A DNA stretch of 46,882 nt from Euryarchaeota archaeon UBA495 (GTDB lineage: Archaea; Thermoplasmatota; Poseidoniia; Poseidoniales; Poseidoniaceae): the NCBI GenBank assembly GCA_002496845.1, contig DALQ01000005.1, positions 1 through 46,882 of the forward strand, in the 5' to 3' direction. The notes beneath the pieces are model-generated. The model searched no databases. It saw only the letters and a list, made by a program, of their open reading frames with translations, and was not told the origin of the DNA. This document shows positions 38,308 through 46,228 of this stretch, in pieces (within the stretch, counting starts at the first letter, position 1; each line of letters begins with the position of its first letter). The position numbers were made by a program, and so were the translations under genes.

Positions 38308-41300
38308 TCAAATTGGCAAAAACTCGAGCATGACTTCACCACGCTCGGTGATCTTCAACGTTGGACGGAAGCCTTCGTGTGGCGTGTTCCGGATGGCGAC
38401 GTGAAGCCGCGCCCGCATCGCGTCGTCGATCAAGAGGTCCATCATGTCGTCCACGGCCGTGGTCTCCGTTGCACTTTCTTCGGGCGCAATCGTGGGTTCG
38501 GGGGCTTCTTGCTCGCTCACCTCAACCTCCGCCACAGGCTCCAAGCCTTCCTCAGGCGAGGGACCTTCCTCGCCGTCGATGGCGTTGAGATCGTCCGTTG
38601 AGCGGACTGGCGTGGGCAAAGGCTCGGTCGGAACGGTCTGCCCGTACGTTGTCCCGCCCTGGACCATCTTCATTTCCATCGTCGTCTCGGTCAACACGCT
38701 CGAAGGACCGCCTTGCCGCTGCAGATAAAGCGTGCCAAAACCAAAGGCAATCATGCCAATCACGAGGAAAATGAGCGAGCGCCAGAAACCTGCGTTGTCG
38801 CCGTCGATGCTGATGGACAGACCGATCATGGCGACCAAACCGCCGTAAATGCCGATGGCACGTTGCCATGAGGTGCCGTTCGAACCGAAGCCGTTGATGC
38901 CGAGGCTCAAACAGATCGCGGCAATGAGAAGGTAACGTAGGGTCCAACTGTCGGCGTTCGCGAACAACATCAGCACCGACACCACGAGGTAACTGATGCC
39001 CAGAACACCCATCGTATCTCGGGAGCGAACGGTCTCTGGTGCGAGGTTTTGCAGCCACGTACTGATGGGGTCCTGCTGGGTCAAACCGATGTACAGCAAC
39101 ACCGTGGATTCAACCGCGAGCACAACTCCGGACACCTGAGTGATCTCCACGCCGTCGCCAAAAATCGCGCGGAGCACGACCACTGCTGCCATGGCGTGCA
39201 GGACCGGCAAGCAAGCAATGCCAGCATCCGTAGGACGGCGCAAGAGTTGCCGCGTGCCCATGACCGCACCGACCAAGTGACCAATGCCGTAGGCGAAGGT
39301 TGGCGTGCACAGCAAGAGCACAATCCCGCTGATTTCGAGGCTTTGCATGATGTTCTTTCGACCTTGGGCCGTGGTGAAATCAAACTCGCCCTTCTGGACC
39401 ACGTTCCCTTCGTCAAGCGATGGCGTGTAGGCAAAGACACGCCCCTGCTTACCTGAAGAGAATCCGATGGCCAAGAGGCCGACCGTCAAACATGCCAATT
39501 GCAGCGCGTCGGTCACCGGGTCCATGGTGGACGGCAGGAACAAGACGAGCCACCCCAACATGGCAGCGTGCAACCACAACACGGCATCAGGACGACCAAA
39601 CCACCACTGGCGGAGGATGAGAATCCCGATGACCGAGGCGCCCGCCCATATGACGTCGGGGACCAAGACCACAACGCCGAAGAGCATCCACGCGGTGGCT
39701 ATGCCGCCTCCTACGTTGCTCTCACCGGCTCGGCGGGCCGTAATGGAAGCCCGAACGGGTTCGAACATGCTGACGATGATCAGCACGCCCACGATGCTGT
39801 TCAGCCCGAGCATTTCATTGAACGGAAGACCAAGGCCCAACACGGCGTCCGTGAGCCGCGTGAAGAGGAAGGATTCGTTCGCCACCATGGGATTGAAAAT
39901 CCAAATCAAAGGCGCCATGGCGAGCACACCATCCCGGCCATGCCGGTGAGCCAACCAAGCGACGATGAGGAAGAGCAGTGGCATGCGCAACCCGATGTAG
40001 AGATCCATCGCGGCGAGCACCAGCAGAAGGACCAGCGTGATGCGGTCCAAGTCCACGCTGTCGTAGACGAAGTCCTTCCTCTTCCGGAGGAGGACGATGA
40101 CTGGAACGGCCAAGAGGCTCAATTCCCACACCCATAGTTCCTTGAAAATCTGGTCGTTGATGTCTTCCCGAGCGGGTGCGTCGCCGGTGATCAAGGGCCA
40201 CAACACGAGCAACAGCACCACGAAGAGACCGTAGGCACGGTCGGTGGAGGTGATCTTGTCCATCCGCAGTGCCTCGCCCAGCAGGAGGAGGAAGGGAATC
40301 ACTGGGAAGAACAAGCGGAGCAGGTCGTTCTCCAAGCCACTTGCAGCTTGCGCCAAGAGCACAATGGACAGCACCAGTCCGACCTGATCCAAGGGGGAAC
40401 CGGCTTGGTACGCCTGAGAGTCCTCGTCTGCGTTGGCCCCGTCGGCGGCAAAATGCGTGATCATGCCGCCGAGGCCAACCTGGCGTGAACGGTCGAACAA
40501 CGACAACCCGTAGAGCATCGCGGCGACCACGACCAACACCGCCACCTCCGTGCCCTCTCCAAGGCTGAGCCGGCCGCTTGAGGCGAGCACGGTCGGGACA
40601 AGCATGGCAATGGCGCCTTGGTAGGACATCGAGGCGAGGTCGGACACGGACGTGGATTCCAACTTGCGCAGGTCGAACTGCCACATGGCCAACGGAGCAA
40701 GGGCCACCAACCACGACAGCAGGGGGCTCTCGCCGAGGAGGTTGGCGAAGGTTGGGGTCAGCACGATGAGCCCGATGACGGCCACAGGAGCCAGGTTTGG
40801 CAACAGACCGCGCTGCTTGCCCAAGAAAGCCAACAGCAACAAGGCAGCAGGGACCAATCCAGGGAGAAGTTCGTCGAGCAGTTGAGCCTCGGCCAGCACC
40901 TCACCATCAACCAAGGTGCCTCGCAAGACGGCAGAGCCGGCCAGCGCCGCCATGGTCGCTTTGGCCACCCACGGCCGGGTTGCATCGGCGTACCCGAGCA
41001 TGTAGGCGGCCGTGCTGATGGCGACGATCCAGGGCCCATCTGCAGCACTACCTGAAAAGGTCCAGAGCGTTGCTGCAAGAAGGATGGGCATGGCGGGCGT
41101 GCGCCGAGCGTGAACAGCAGGGAAGTAACCGAACAGCAACGCGGTCCACAGCAGCACGCCGGGGGTCAGCACCGTGGCGGCATCGGCCCCGAGAAGGTCG
41201 GCCACGGTGACGTCAAAGAGGGCCAAGTGGTACACGGTTTGACCGTCGTCCCATGGAAACAACACGAGCATCACAATGACGACAATGCCGACCATGGCCC

Positions 41301-42225
41301 ACGAGATCTGCTCCACCAACTCCCTACGAAGGCGCTTGTCTCTGGCAAACCATCCTTGGAGGAAAATGAGTGGGAGAAGCATGCTGAAAGCCGAGAGTTC
41401 TTCGCTGCCGTCGACGATGACGGTGGCGACGTTCATTTGGTACACCAAGGGAAGCAAACTCGTGGTGATGGCTGAGATGACGAAGGTGTAGGACACGTCG
41501 GATTGGACGCTCATGTGCATGGACGCGCCGCACAACACCACCATCGCAAGGCCCAATTGCCAACCAAACTCATCCCCGCCCCATTGCGACCAGGTGCCAA
41601 TGCCCACCCAGAGCAGCGCAATGGGCGAGAAGACCATCACGGCCCACGCCAAATCAAGCGAGCCTGAATACCGAGTGAGCAATCGCCGCTGGCCAAGCAT
41701 GAGCGCGATGGTTCCCGCCGTTTGCAGAAGAATGGTGTTTGGCCCAGCCCGCCAATTTTGTGCATCGATGGCCCATGCTCCACTGCTGGAACCTTCGGCA
41801 AAGACGTTGACGTTGATTGGATCGGCGCTCAACCATCCTGCCAAGAAGCGGGTGCCCCAAAGCATCCCGATGGCCATGAAAAAGAAGGACAAACCAAGCA
41901 AGTAACCTTGCGGCTGATCCAACTCGTAGGTGTTCCCACGGGCGCGAACTTCAATCATGAAGAGCGCCATGGCTGAGGAAATGCCTCCCCCCACCAAGAG
42001 GGCGAGGAAGTTCAGTTCCGAGGCCCCTTCAGCGAAGGCAAGGGAGATGATTCCACCCCAGATGAACACCAATGCAACACCGTACATGATGACCTGAGAG
42101 AAGCGTTCCAAGGACTCGTTGCGCTGAACGGCCACGGGCTGAAGACCGACCGATGTCCGCGACAGGGTGTTCTGTTGAACCACTTCAAGCGAAGAAGGCG
42201 CTTCCAATGGTGTGGCTTGATTCAT
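38308..42225 (-). CDS. Very large polytopic membrane protein, unknown function
   Basis: 1,305 residues with about 37 hydrophobic segments by eye, spread from residue 45 to about 1160 and mostly separated by short loops. A soluble N-terminus of about 40 residues precedes them. A C-terminal cytoplasmic-type tail of about 140 residues is acidic and Pro/Glu-rich, and ends in a small basic domain (RARLHVAIRNTPHEG, EVMLEFLPI). No transporter, glycosyltransferase or kinase motif is recognised; overall character resembles multi-helix DUF2339/DUF2157-like proteins, but I cannot assign it. A TATA-like GTTATACT lies 25 nt before the ATG, so it is probably leaderless. It stands alone, between tRNA-Glu and pirin. 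Confidence 0.85.
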   Translation of the reverse strand: MNQATPLEAPSSLEVVQQNTLSRTSVGLQPVAVQRNESLERFSQVIMYGVALVFIWGGIISLAFAEGASELNFLALLVGGGISSAMALFMIEVRARGNTYELDQPQGYLLGLSFFFMAIGMLWGTRFLAGWLSADPINVNVFAEGSSSGAWAIDAQNWRAGPNTILLQTAGTIALMLGQRRLLTRYSGSLDLAWAVMVFSPIALLWVGIGTWSQWGGDEFGWQLGLAMVVLCGASMHMSVQSDVSYTFVISAITTSLLPLVYQMNVATVIVDGSEELSAFSMLLPLIFLQGWFARDKRLRRELVEQISWAMVGIVVIVMLVLFPWDDGQTVYHLALFDVTVADLLGADAATVLTPGVLLWTALLFGYFPAVHARRTPAMPILLAATLWTFSGSAADGPWIVAISTAAYMLGYADATRPWVAKATMAALAGSAVLRGTLVDGEVLAEAQLLDELLPGLVPAALLLLAFLGKQRGLLPNLAPVAVIGLIVLTPTFANLLGESPLLSWLVALAPLAMWQFDLRKLESTSVSDLASMSYQGAIAMLVPTVLASSGRLSLGEGTEVAVLVVVAAMLYGLSLFDRSRQVGLGGMITHFAADGANADEDSQAYQAGSPLDQVGLVLSIVLLAQAASGLENDLLRLFFPVIPFLLLLGEALRMDKITSTDRAYGLFVVLLLVLWPLITGDAPAREDINDQIFKELWVWELSLLAVPVIVLLRKRKDFVYDSVDLDRITLVLLLVLAAMDLYIGLRMPLLFLIVAWLAHRHGRDGVLAMAPLIWIFNPMVANESFLFTRLTDAVLGLGLPFNEMLGLNSIVGVLIIVSMFEPVRASITARRAGESNVGGGIATAWMLFGVVVLVPDVIWAGASVIGILILRQWWFGRPDAVLWLHAAMLGWLVLFLPSTMDPVTDALQLACLTVGLLAIGFSSGKQGRVFAYTPSLDEGNVVQKGEFDFTTAQGRKNIMQSLEISGIVLLLCTPTFAYGIGHLVGAVMGTRQLLRRPTDAGIACLPVLHAMAAVVVLRAIFGDGVEITQVSGVVLAVESTVLLYIGLTQQDPISTWLQNLAPETVRSRDTMGVLGISYLVVSVLMLFANADSWTLRYLLIAAICLSLGINGFGSNGTSWQRAIGIYGGLVAMIGLSISIDGDNAGFWRSLIFLVIGMIAFGFGTLYLQRQGGPSSVLTETTMEMKMVQGGTTYGQTVPTEPLPTPVRSTDDLNAIDGEEGPSPEEGLEPVAEVEVSEQEAPEPTIAPEESATETTAVDDMMDLLIDDAMRARLHVAIRNTPHEGFRPTLKITERGEVMLEFLPI

Positions 42226-42246
42226 GATGGTTTTTCACCAACATGG

Positions 42247-42254
42247 AGTATAAC
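42247..42254 (-). promoter_or_regulatory. TATA element of the large membrane gene
   Basis: The minus strand reads GTTATACT, centred 25 nt before the ATG at 42225, the leaderless spacing. Confidence 0.55.
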
Positions 42255-42316
42255 CCTTCCACCGAATACCATGGCCGCGGAGGGGTTGCAGCGTGATGCA
42301 CAGATGGCCGGAACCC

Positions 42317-43156
42317 TCAGGCCAAGCGTCCGGCGTTGTAGTCTTGGATGGCTTGGATGATCTCCTCTTCCGTGTTCATCACGAACGGCCCATAGCGTGC
42401 GATGGGCTCGTCAAGGTTTGGACCGGCCAGCACCAAGAGTTCGGCTCCCGCATCACCGGCGACGAGGCTCACGGCTTCACCAGGCGTCAGCAGGGCCAAT
42501 TGGCCGTCGGCCACGCGACGGTCTTCGACCTGCAGGTCCCCTCCAAACACGTACAACATGGCGTTGAGGTCTTCACCGAGAGGTTGTTCCAGCCGAGCAC
42601 CAGGCTGCAATCGGAGGTGGAGGTAGGTGATGGGCAGCACCGTGTCGATCACCGCTTCTGCACCAAGGCATTGGCCTGCGATGACCTTGGCCCAAACCGA
42701 ACCGTCCTCTGAGGTGACTTCGGGGATCGATGCGGACGGCACGTCCTGATAGCGTGGCGCCATCATCTTGTGCTCGGCTGGGAGGTTGACCCAAATCTGG
42801 AACCCATGGTTTCGTCCGCCGTCGCGCAACAGGTCCTCATGAGGCAATTCGCTGTGGATGACCCCCCGGCCTGCCGTCATCCATTGAACGTCGCCAGGAC
42901 GAAGCGTCCCGCTGTTGCCTGCAGAATCTTCGTGGACCATGCAACCGTCGAGAAGGTAGGTCACCGTCTCGAACCCTCGGTGAGGATGAGACGGTGCTCC
43001 AACCGCTTCACCTGGGCCGTAGTCGACCGGCCCCATCTCATCGAGGAGCAGAAAGGGACTCATCATGGCGCCCATGGCCGCAGGCCGGCGCACCACGAAA
43101 CCACCGCCCTCTCGCACGGTCCGTGTCGGGATGGTGGTGCGCACGACCCGGGCCAT
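42317..43156 (-). CDS. Pirin-family bicupin
   Basis: 279 residues from ATG 43156; the upstream start at 43213 would add 19 unlike residues and pass through the promoter. The N-terminal cupin carries the metal ligands of pirins: HPHRGFETVTYLLDG (two His) and the later His and Glu of VIHSEL, the HxH...HxE set that binds iron. Around these lie DEMGPVDYGPGE and the SAGNSGTLRPGDVQWMTAG stretch. A second, C-terminal cupin follows. Pirins act as redox-sensing regulators or quercetin dioxygenase-like enzymes; the substrate is unknown. It is divergent from msrA by 71 bp and sits in a redox-related group, so an oxidative-stress role is plausible. Confidence 0.9.
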   Translation of the reverse strand: MARVVRTTIPTRTVREGGGFVVRRPAAMGAMMSPFLLLDEMGPVDYGPGEAVGAPSHPHRGFETVTYLLDGCMVHEDSAGNSGTLRPGDVQWMTAGRGVIHSELPHEDLLRDGGRNHGFQIWVNLPAEHKMMAPRYQDVPSASIPEVTSEDGSVWAKVIAGQCLGAEAVIDTVLPITYLHLRLQPGARLEQPLGEDLNAMLYVFGGDLQVEDRRVADGQLALLTPGEAVSLVAGDAGAELLVLAGPNLDEPIARYGPFVMNTEEEIIQAIQDYNAGRLA

Positions 43157-43179
43157 GCCTTCAGGGCTGAAACAGCGGC

Positions 43180-43186
43180 TATGAGG
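43180..43186 (-). promoter_or_regulatory. TATA-like element of pirin
   Basis: The minus strand reads CTCATAG, centred about 26 nt before the ATG at 43156. It is a weak match but at the leaderless distance. Confidence 0.35.
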
Positions 43187-43200
43187 TCTTGCACACGCCC

Positions 43201-43208
43201 CATATACT
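43201..43208 (+). promoter_or_regulatory. TATA element of msrA
   Basis: CATATACT is centred 24 nt before the msrA ATG at 43228. The region between has no Shine-Dalgarno sequence, so a leaderless mRNA is likely. Confidence 0.55.
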
Positions 43209-43227
43209 TGCAACCGCCCGTGATACC

Positions 43228-43758
43228 ATGGCGCGATTGGTGGTTGGCGGTGGATGCTTTTGGTGCATTGAAGCGGCGATGAAGGATTTGCGCGGCGTTC
43301 ACGGGGCGCGACCTGGATACGCCGGAGGACACGTCGAGCATCCCACCTACGAGCAGGTGTGCGCCAAGCGCACCGGACACGCAGAGGTCGTTGAATTCGA
43401 CTACGACGAGGCGATCATCGACCATGCCACCATGCTTCGAGTGTTCTTCACGGCCCATGACCCAACCCAACGCAACCGGCAAGGAAACGACGTGGGGCCC
43501 CAATACCGAAGCATCGTGTTCGTCGACGGAGACCACGAAAGGGCCTCGCTCGAAACGGTCCTTGGTGAGGTGGCTGAATGGTACGACGAAGGCATCGTGA
43601 CGGAGATTGAGGACCTCAACGCCCATCCATTTTGGACCGCAGAAGCCGTCCACCACGACTACTTTGCCAACAATCCGCAAAACCCCTACTGCGGCTTCGT
43701 GGTGGCCCCGAAGGTCAACAAAGTGCGCGCCAAGCACGCCGCCTTGTTCGAACGTTGA
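43228..43758 (+). CDS. msrA: Peptide methionine (S)-S-oxide reductase
   Basis: 176 residues from ATG 43228. The family signature GGGCFWCIEA (catalytic C10) opens the protein, followed by GARPGYAGGHVEHPTYEQV, TGHAEVVEFDYD and HDPTQRNRQGNDVGPQYRS, all characteristic. A C-terminal NPYCGFVVAPK carries a possible second Cys. It repairs S-sulfoxides of oxidised Met using thioredoxin-type reductants. Cytoplasmic. Divergent from pirin; it converges with the FMN reductase gene, whose stop is one base away. A glutaredoxin and a flavin reductase next to it make a coherent oxidative-damage group. Confidence 0.96.
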   Translation: MARLVVGGGCFWCIEAAMKDLRGVHGARPGYAGGHVEHPTYEQVCAKRTGHAEVVEFDYDEAIIDHATMLRVFFTAHDPTQRNRQGNDVGPQYRSIVFVDGDHERASLETVLGEVAEWYDEGIVTEIEDLNAHPFWTAEAVHHDYFANNPQNPYCGFVVAPKVNKVRAKHAALFER

Positions 43759-43759
43759 T

Positions 43760-44263
43760 TCAGCACAGCTTTGTCAGACGGCTTGCGACGTCTTCGAGGC
43801 TTTCCTCACGGGCATCTTCGCCCTTCTTTTCGATGGTCGAACGACCAACGACGTCGCAGCCAAGGAACAGAAACTGGTTGCGCATCGCGGTGATGATGTA
43901 CTCTCCGCCGCCGCCAGAGGACGTGGCCAAAGCAACAGGTCGCCCGTTGAACAAAGCACGGAAGTCTTGCCAGCGGGTCGAAAGCCACGTGATGGCGTTC
44001 ACCAACGTTGGCGGGGTCGAACCGTTGTATTCTGGAGCACACACAAGCCAACCGTCGGCGGCTTCCAGCCGGCTCCAAAGTCCGTCCAGATCTTCAGGAG
44101 CCCCGTGCTCCTTGGAGTGCGAGGTGGTGAAAATCGGCAGATTGAGCCCTGCCAATTCGATCACGTCGGCGCTGTGCCCCTCCGCCTCAAACACGCCAGC
44201 GAAGCGCTGGGCGAGGGCGAGGTTTCGGTCGCTGGTGGCGGCGATGATTGCGATGGTGGCCAT
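43760..44263 (-). CDS. NADPH-dependent FMN reductase family protein
   Basis: 167 residues, flavodoxin-like fold. The phosphate-binding loop lies near IIAATSDRNLALAQRF, and the conserved family segment VCAPEYNGSTPPTLVNAITW matches the P-x-YN-G-S-x-P-x-x-LKNAxDW motif, with Val/Asn replacing the usual Lys/Asn. SSGGGGEYIITAMR forms the other FMN loop. It probably reduces FMN or quinones or azo compounds with NAD(P)H. Cytoplasmic. Its stop is one base from msrA's stop (convergent); it is divergent from the glutaredoxin gene, 77 bp apart. Confidence 0.9.
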   Translation of the reverse strand: MATIAIIAATSDRNLALAQRFAGVFEAEGHSADVIELAGLNLPIFTTSHSKEHGAPEDLDGLWSRLEAADGWLVCAPEYNGSTPPTLVNAITWLSTRWQDFRALFNGRPVALATSSGGGGEYIITAMRNQFLFLGCDVVGRSTIEKKGEDAREESLEDVASRLTKLC

Positions 44264-44340
44264 GCGTCCCGGTTTGTGCTTCGGTCCTTGAAAGGTCGCC
44301 CGGACTCAGGGTTCAAAGCACAGCGACGTGGGCCAGTCGC

Positions 44341-44613
44341 ATGGACGAACTCGTGCTTCAGCACGCCAGCGAAACCGACGAGGAGTTCCTGATGTACACG
44401 AGCACCTTCTGCCCCTATTGCGTGGCCGCCAAGCGTCTGTTCAAGAGCAAGGGCCTGAGTTTCCGAGAGATCAACTTCGACCAGCACCGTGGCATGCAAG
44501 GTCAAATTGTCCGAGAAACGGGGCACCGCACCGTGCCCGTCATCCTCGACCTTCGTGGTGAACAGCCGATGTTCATCGGTGGATTTGACGAAACCAACCG
44601 CTACCTTGCCTGA
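44341..44613 (+). CDS. Glutaredoxin-like thiol oxidoreductase
   Basis: 90 residues from ATG 44341. The thioredoxin fold opens with FLMYTSTFCPYCVAAK, whose CPYC dithiol (C24, C27) is the classic glutaredoxin active site. GHRTVPVILDL holds the cis-Pro loop, and GGFDETNRYL fits the glutathione or substrate-binding end. It has no signal sequence. It probably reduces disulfides or mixed thiols and may supply electrons to MsrA. It ends inside the 3' end of the convergent esterase gene (13-bp overlap). Confidence 0.92.
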   Translation: MDELVLQHASETDEEFLMYTSTFCPYCVAAKRLFKSKGLSFREINFDQHRGMQGQIVRETGHRTVPVILDLRGEQPMFIGGFDETNRYLA

Positions 44614-45233
44614 GTGGCGACGTCCCAGCCGTCGGCCAAGGCCTCCAACCATTCCTTCACCGCGGCATGATGCTCGGTTGGGATCATGTGTCCCTTCGGG
44701 TGCTCGATGAGTTCCGTGGCCCATCCCGCGTCCTCAAACAAATGCGCAATGGCCCAACCGTCCTCGATGGGCACACGGACGTCGCGCTCACCGTGCATCC
44801 AGAAGAGGTGCTTGCGCTCGATTTCTTCCAAACGAAGGCGAAGTTCCATCGGACGAATCAGACGGGTGCCGAGCGCGATCACGCCAACGATCCGGTCCGC
44901 CAACGGGAGGTGCAGCATTTCCTGGGCCATCGCCCCTCCCATGCTGAAACCGCCGACCACCAGCGGTCCGGCTGGAGCATGACGAGCCACCACCTGTTCC
45001 AATTGAGCAAGCGAAGCATCCACGTCGAACAACTCTGTTCGGCTCAAATTGGCGCGTCGCGTGGGTGATGCCGACCAATCCTCGTAGCGCCACCACGCAA
45101 AGCCTCGACGCGGGTGGTGAAATCGGCCTTCGGGAACGAGCAAGGTCCAGCCGTCAGGAAGAATGGCTTCGGCAAAGGGGCGCATCATTGCGGCCGTGCC
45201 CGTCATGCCGTGCATCATCAGCAGGGTTGGCAT
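44601..45233 (-). CDS. Alpha/beta-hydrolase, phospholipase/carboxylesterase type
   Basis: 210 residues from ATG 45233; an in-frame start at 45299 would add 22 residues that overlap the upstream gene. The nucleophile elbow VGGFSMGGAMAQ (S97), acid HGERDVRVP and histidine HPKGHMIP form a complete catalytic triad. The layout matches the phospholipase/carboxylesterase (YpfH/EstB) group, soluble and cytoplasmic. The natural substrate is unknown: short acyl esters or thioester-linked groups are typical. Its start is 4 bp after the lipoprotein stop, so the two are cotranscribed. The stop is TAG and overlaps the glutaredoxin end. Confidence 0.88.
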   Translation of the reverse strand: MPTLLMMHGMTGTAAMMRPFAEAILPDGWTLLVPEGRFHHPRRGFAWWRYEDWSASPTRRANLSRTELFDVDASLAQLEQVVARHAPAGPLVVGGFSMGGAMAQEMLHLPLADRIVGVIALGTRLIRPMELRLRLEEIERKHLFWMHGERDVRVPIEDGWAIAHLFEDAGWATELIEHPKGHMIPTEHHAAVKEWLEALADGWDVATQAR

Positions 45234-45237
45234 GCAG

Positions 45238-46185
45238 TCACCCGAGGGTCCAACTCTGTGAAATGGCGCCTGCGAGACGAACCTCGACGTGGGAGCCACC
45301 GCCCTGAACGGTCGCGGTCAACTGGTACTCTCCGGAAACGGAAGGGATGGAACCCACGGCGCCGCGTTCTGCGGAACCCGCGCCCCAAGCACGGCTCAAC
45401 GGGGAAGCGCTGGTGTGGTCGCGGAGCACCAGCGAGCCACTTCCACCTGCTGCGATGTCGACGTCGAGGTACCAAATCAACCGGTCAAATCCTGCTCCAG
45501 AGGGGTGCCCTTCGTCGAGGAAACTGTCACGGAACTCGGCGTCGCTGTCGGTGTACACGTCGACGAAGAGGTCGGTGGCACGCAAGAAATGCACCTGCCC
45601 GGCGTGGTCTTCACCCGACCCAGCGAGCACCATGCGAAGACGGTCGACCCCTGCAGGGTCCGTCCACGTCAGATCACGAAGGAAACCGACGCCTCCGTCC
45701 ATCGTGTACCGAAGGTCGTGACCGTCGGAGGAAGTGGCCACCACGGTGGCCACACCACGGTCCACGAGCGTGGTCGTGGCGGTCCAATCTTGACCAAGGA
45801 GCGTGAACGTCCAGGAGTCGTCACGTTCGAAGGGGAAGGAGAACACACGTTGGGCCTCGCCGTTCTCGTACACGCTGAGGGCGTCCATGGTCACCCGTCC
45901 CAAGAAGGGATTGTGGTTCACGACCGCGTGGCGCATCGCCTCACGTTCGCTGGAAATGCCAAGCATCCATTGCTCTTCAACAGGGTCCTCGTCCGCCACG
46001 ACCAACCGCGCGGAGTCTTCACCGAATTCAGGGGTCACAAAGGTGTAGAGCCACCAATCGCCGACCTCCCAGGGAGGGGCCACAAGGCCTTCCTCGGCCG
46101 CAATTTCTGCGTCCGTCCGGGGCCCTTCAAGGCAACCAGCGAGGGCTGGGAGCAGCAGCAAGGCGACCAGAACCGCGGCTCGCAT
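45238..46185 (-). CDS. Lipoprotein of unknown function
   Basis: 315 residues. The signal peptide MRAAVLVALLLLPALAGC ends in a lipobox (LAGC, Cys18), so the mature protein should be lipid-anchored outside the membrane. The rest is beta-rich and acidic (EVGDWWLYTFVTPEFGEDS, TYTDSDAEF-like, SGEYQLTATVQGGGSHVEVR) without recognised domains. A weak TATA-like element (ATTGATGAAC region, 46207-46216) lies about 25 nt before the ATG. It heads a two-gene unit with the esterase. Confidence 0.8.
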   Translation of the reverse strand: MRAAVLVALLLLPALAGCLEGPRTDAEIAAEEGLVAPPWEVGDWWLYTFVTPEFGEDSARLVVADEDPVEEQWMLGISSEREAMRHAVVNHNPFLGRVTMDALSVYENGEAQRVFSFPFERDDSWTFTLLGQDWTATTTLVDRGVATVVATSSDGHDLRYTMDGGVGFLRDLTWTDPAGVDRLRMVLAGSGEDHAGQVHFLRATDLFVDVYTDSDAEFRDSFLDEGHPSGAGFDRLIWYLDVDIAAGGSGSLVLRDHTSASPLSRAWGAGSAERGAVGSIPSVSGEYQLTATVQGGGSHVEVRLAGAISQSWTLG

Positions 46186-46228
46186 GCCTACCCCACCACG
46201 GGGCGTATTGATGAACCCGACGCGGGAT

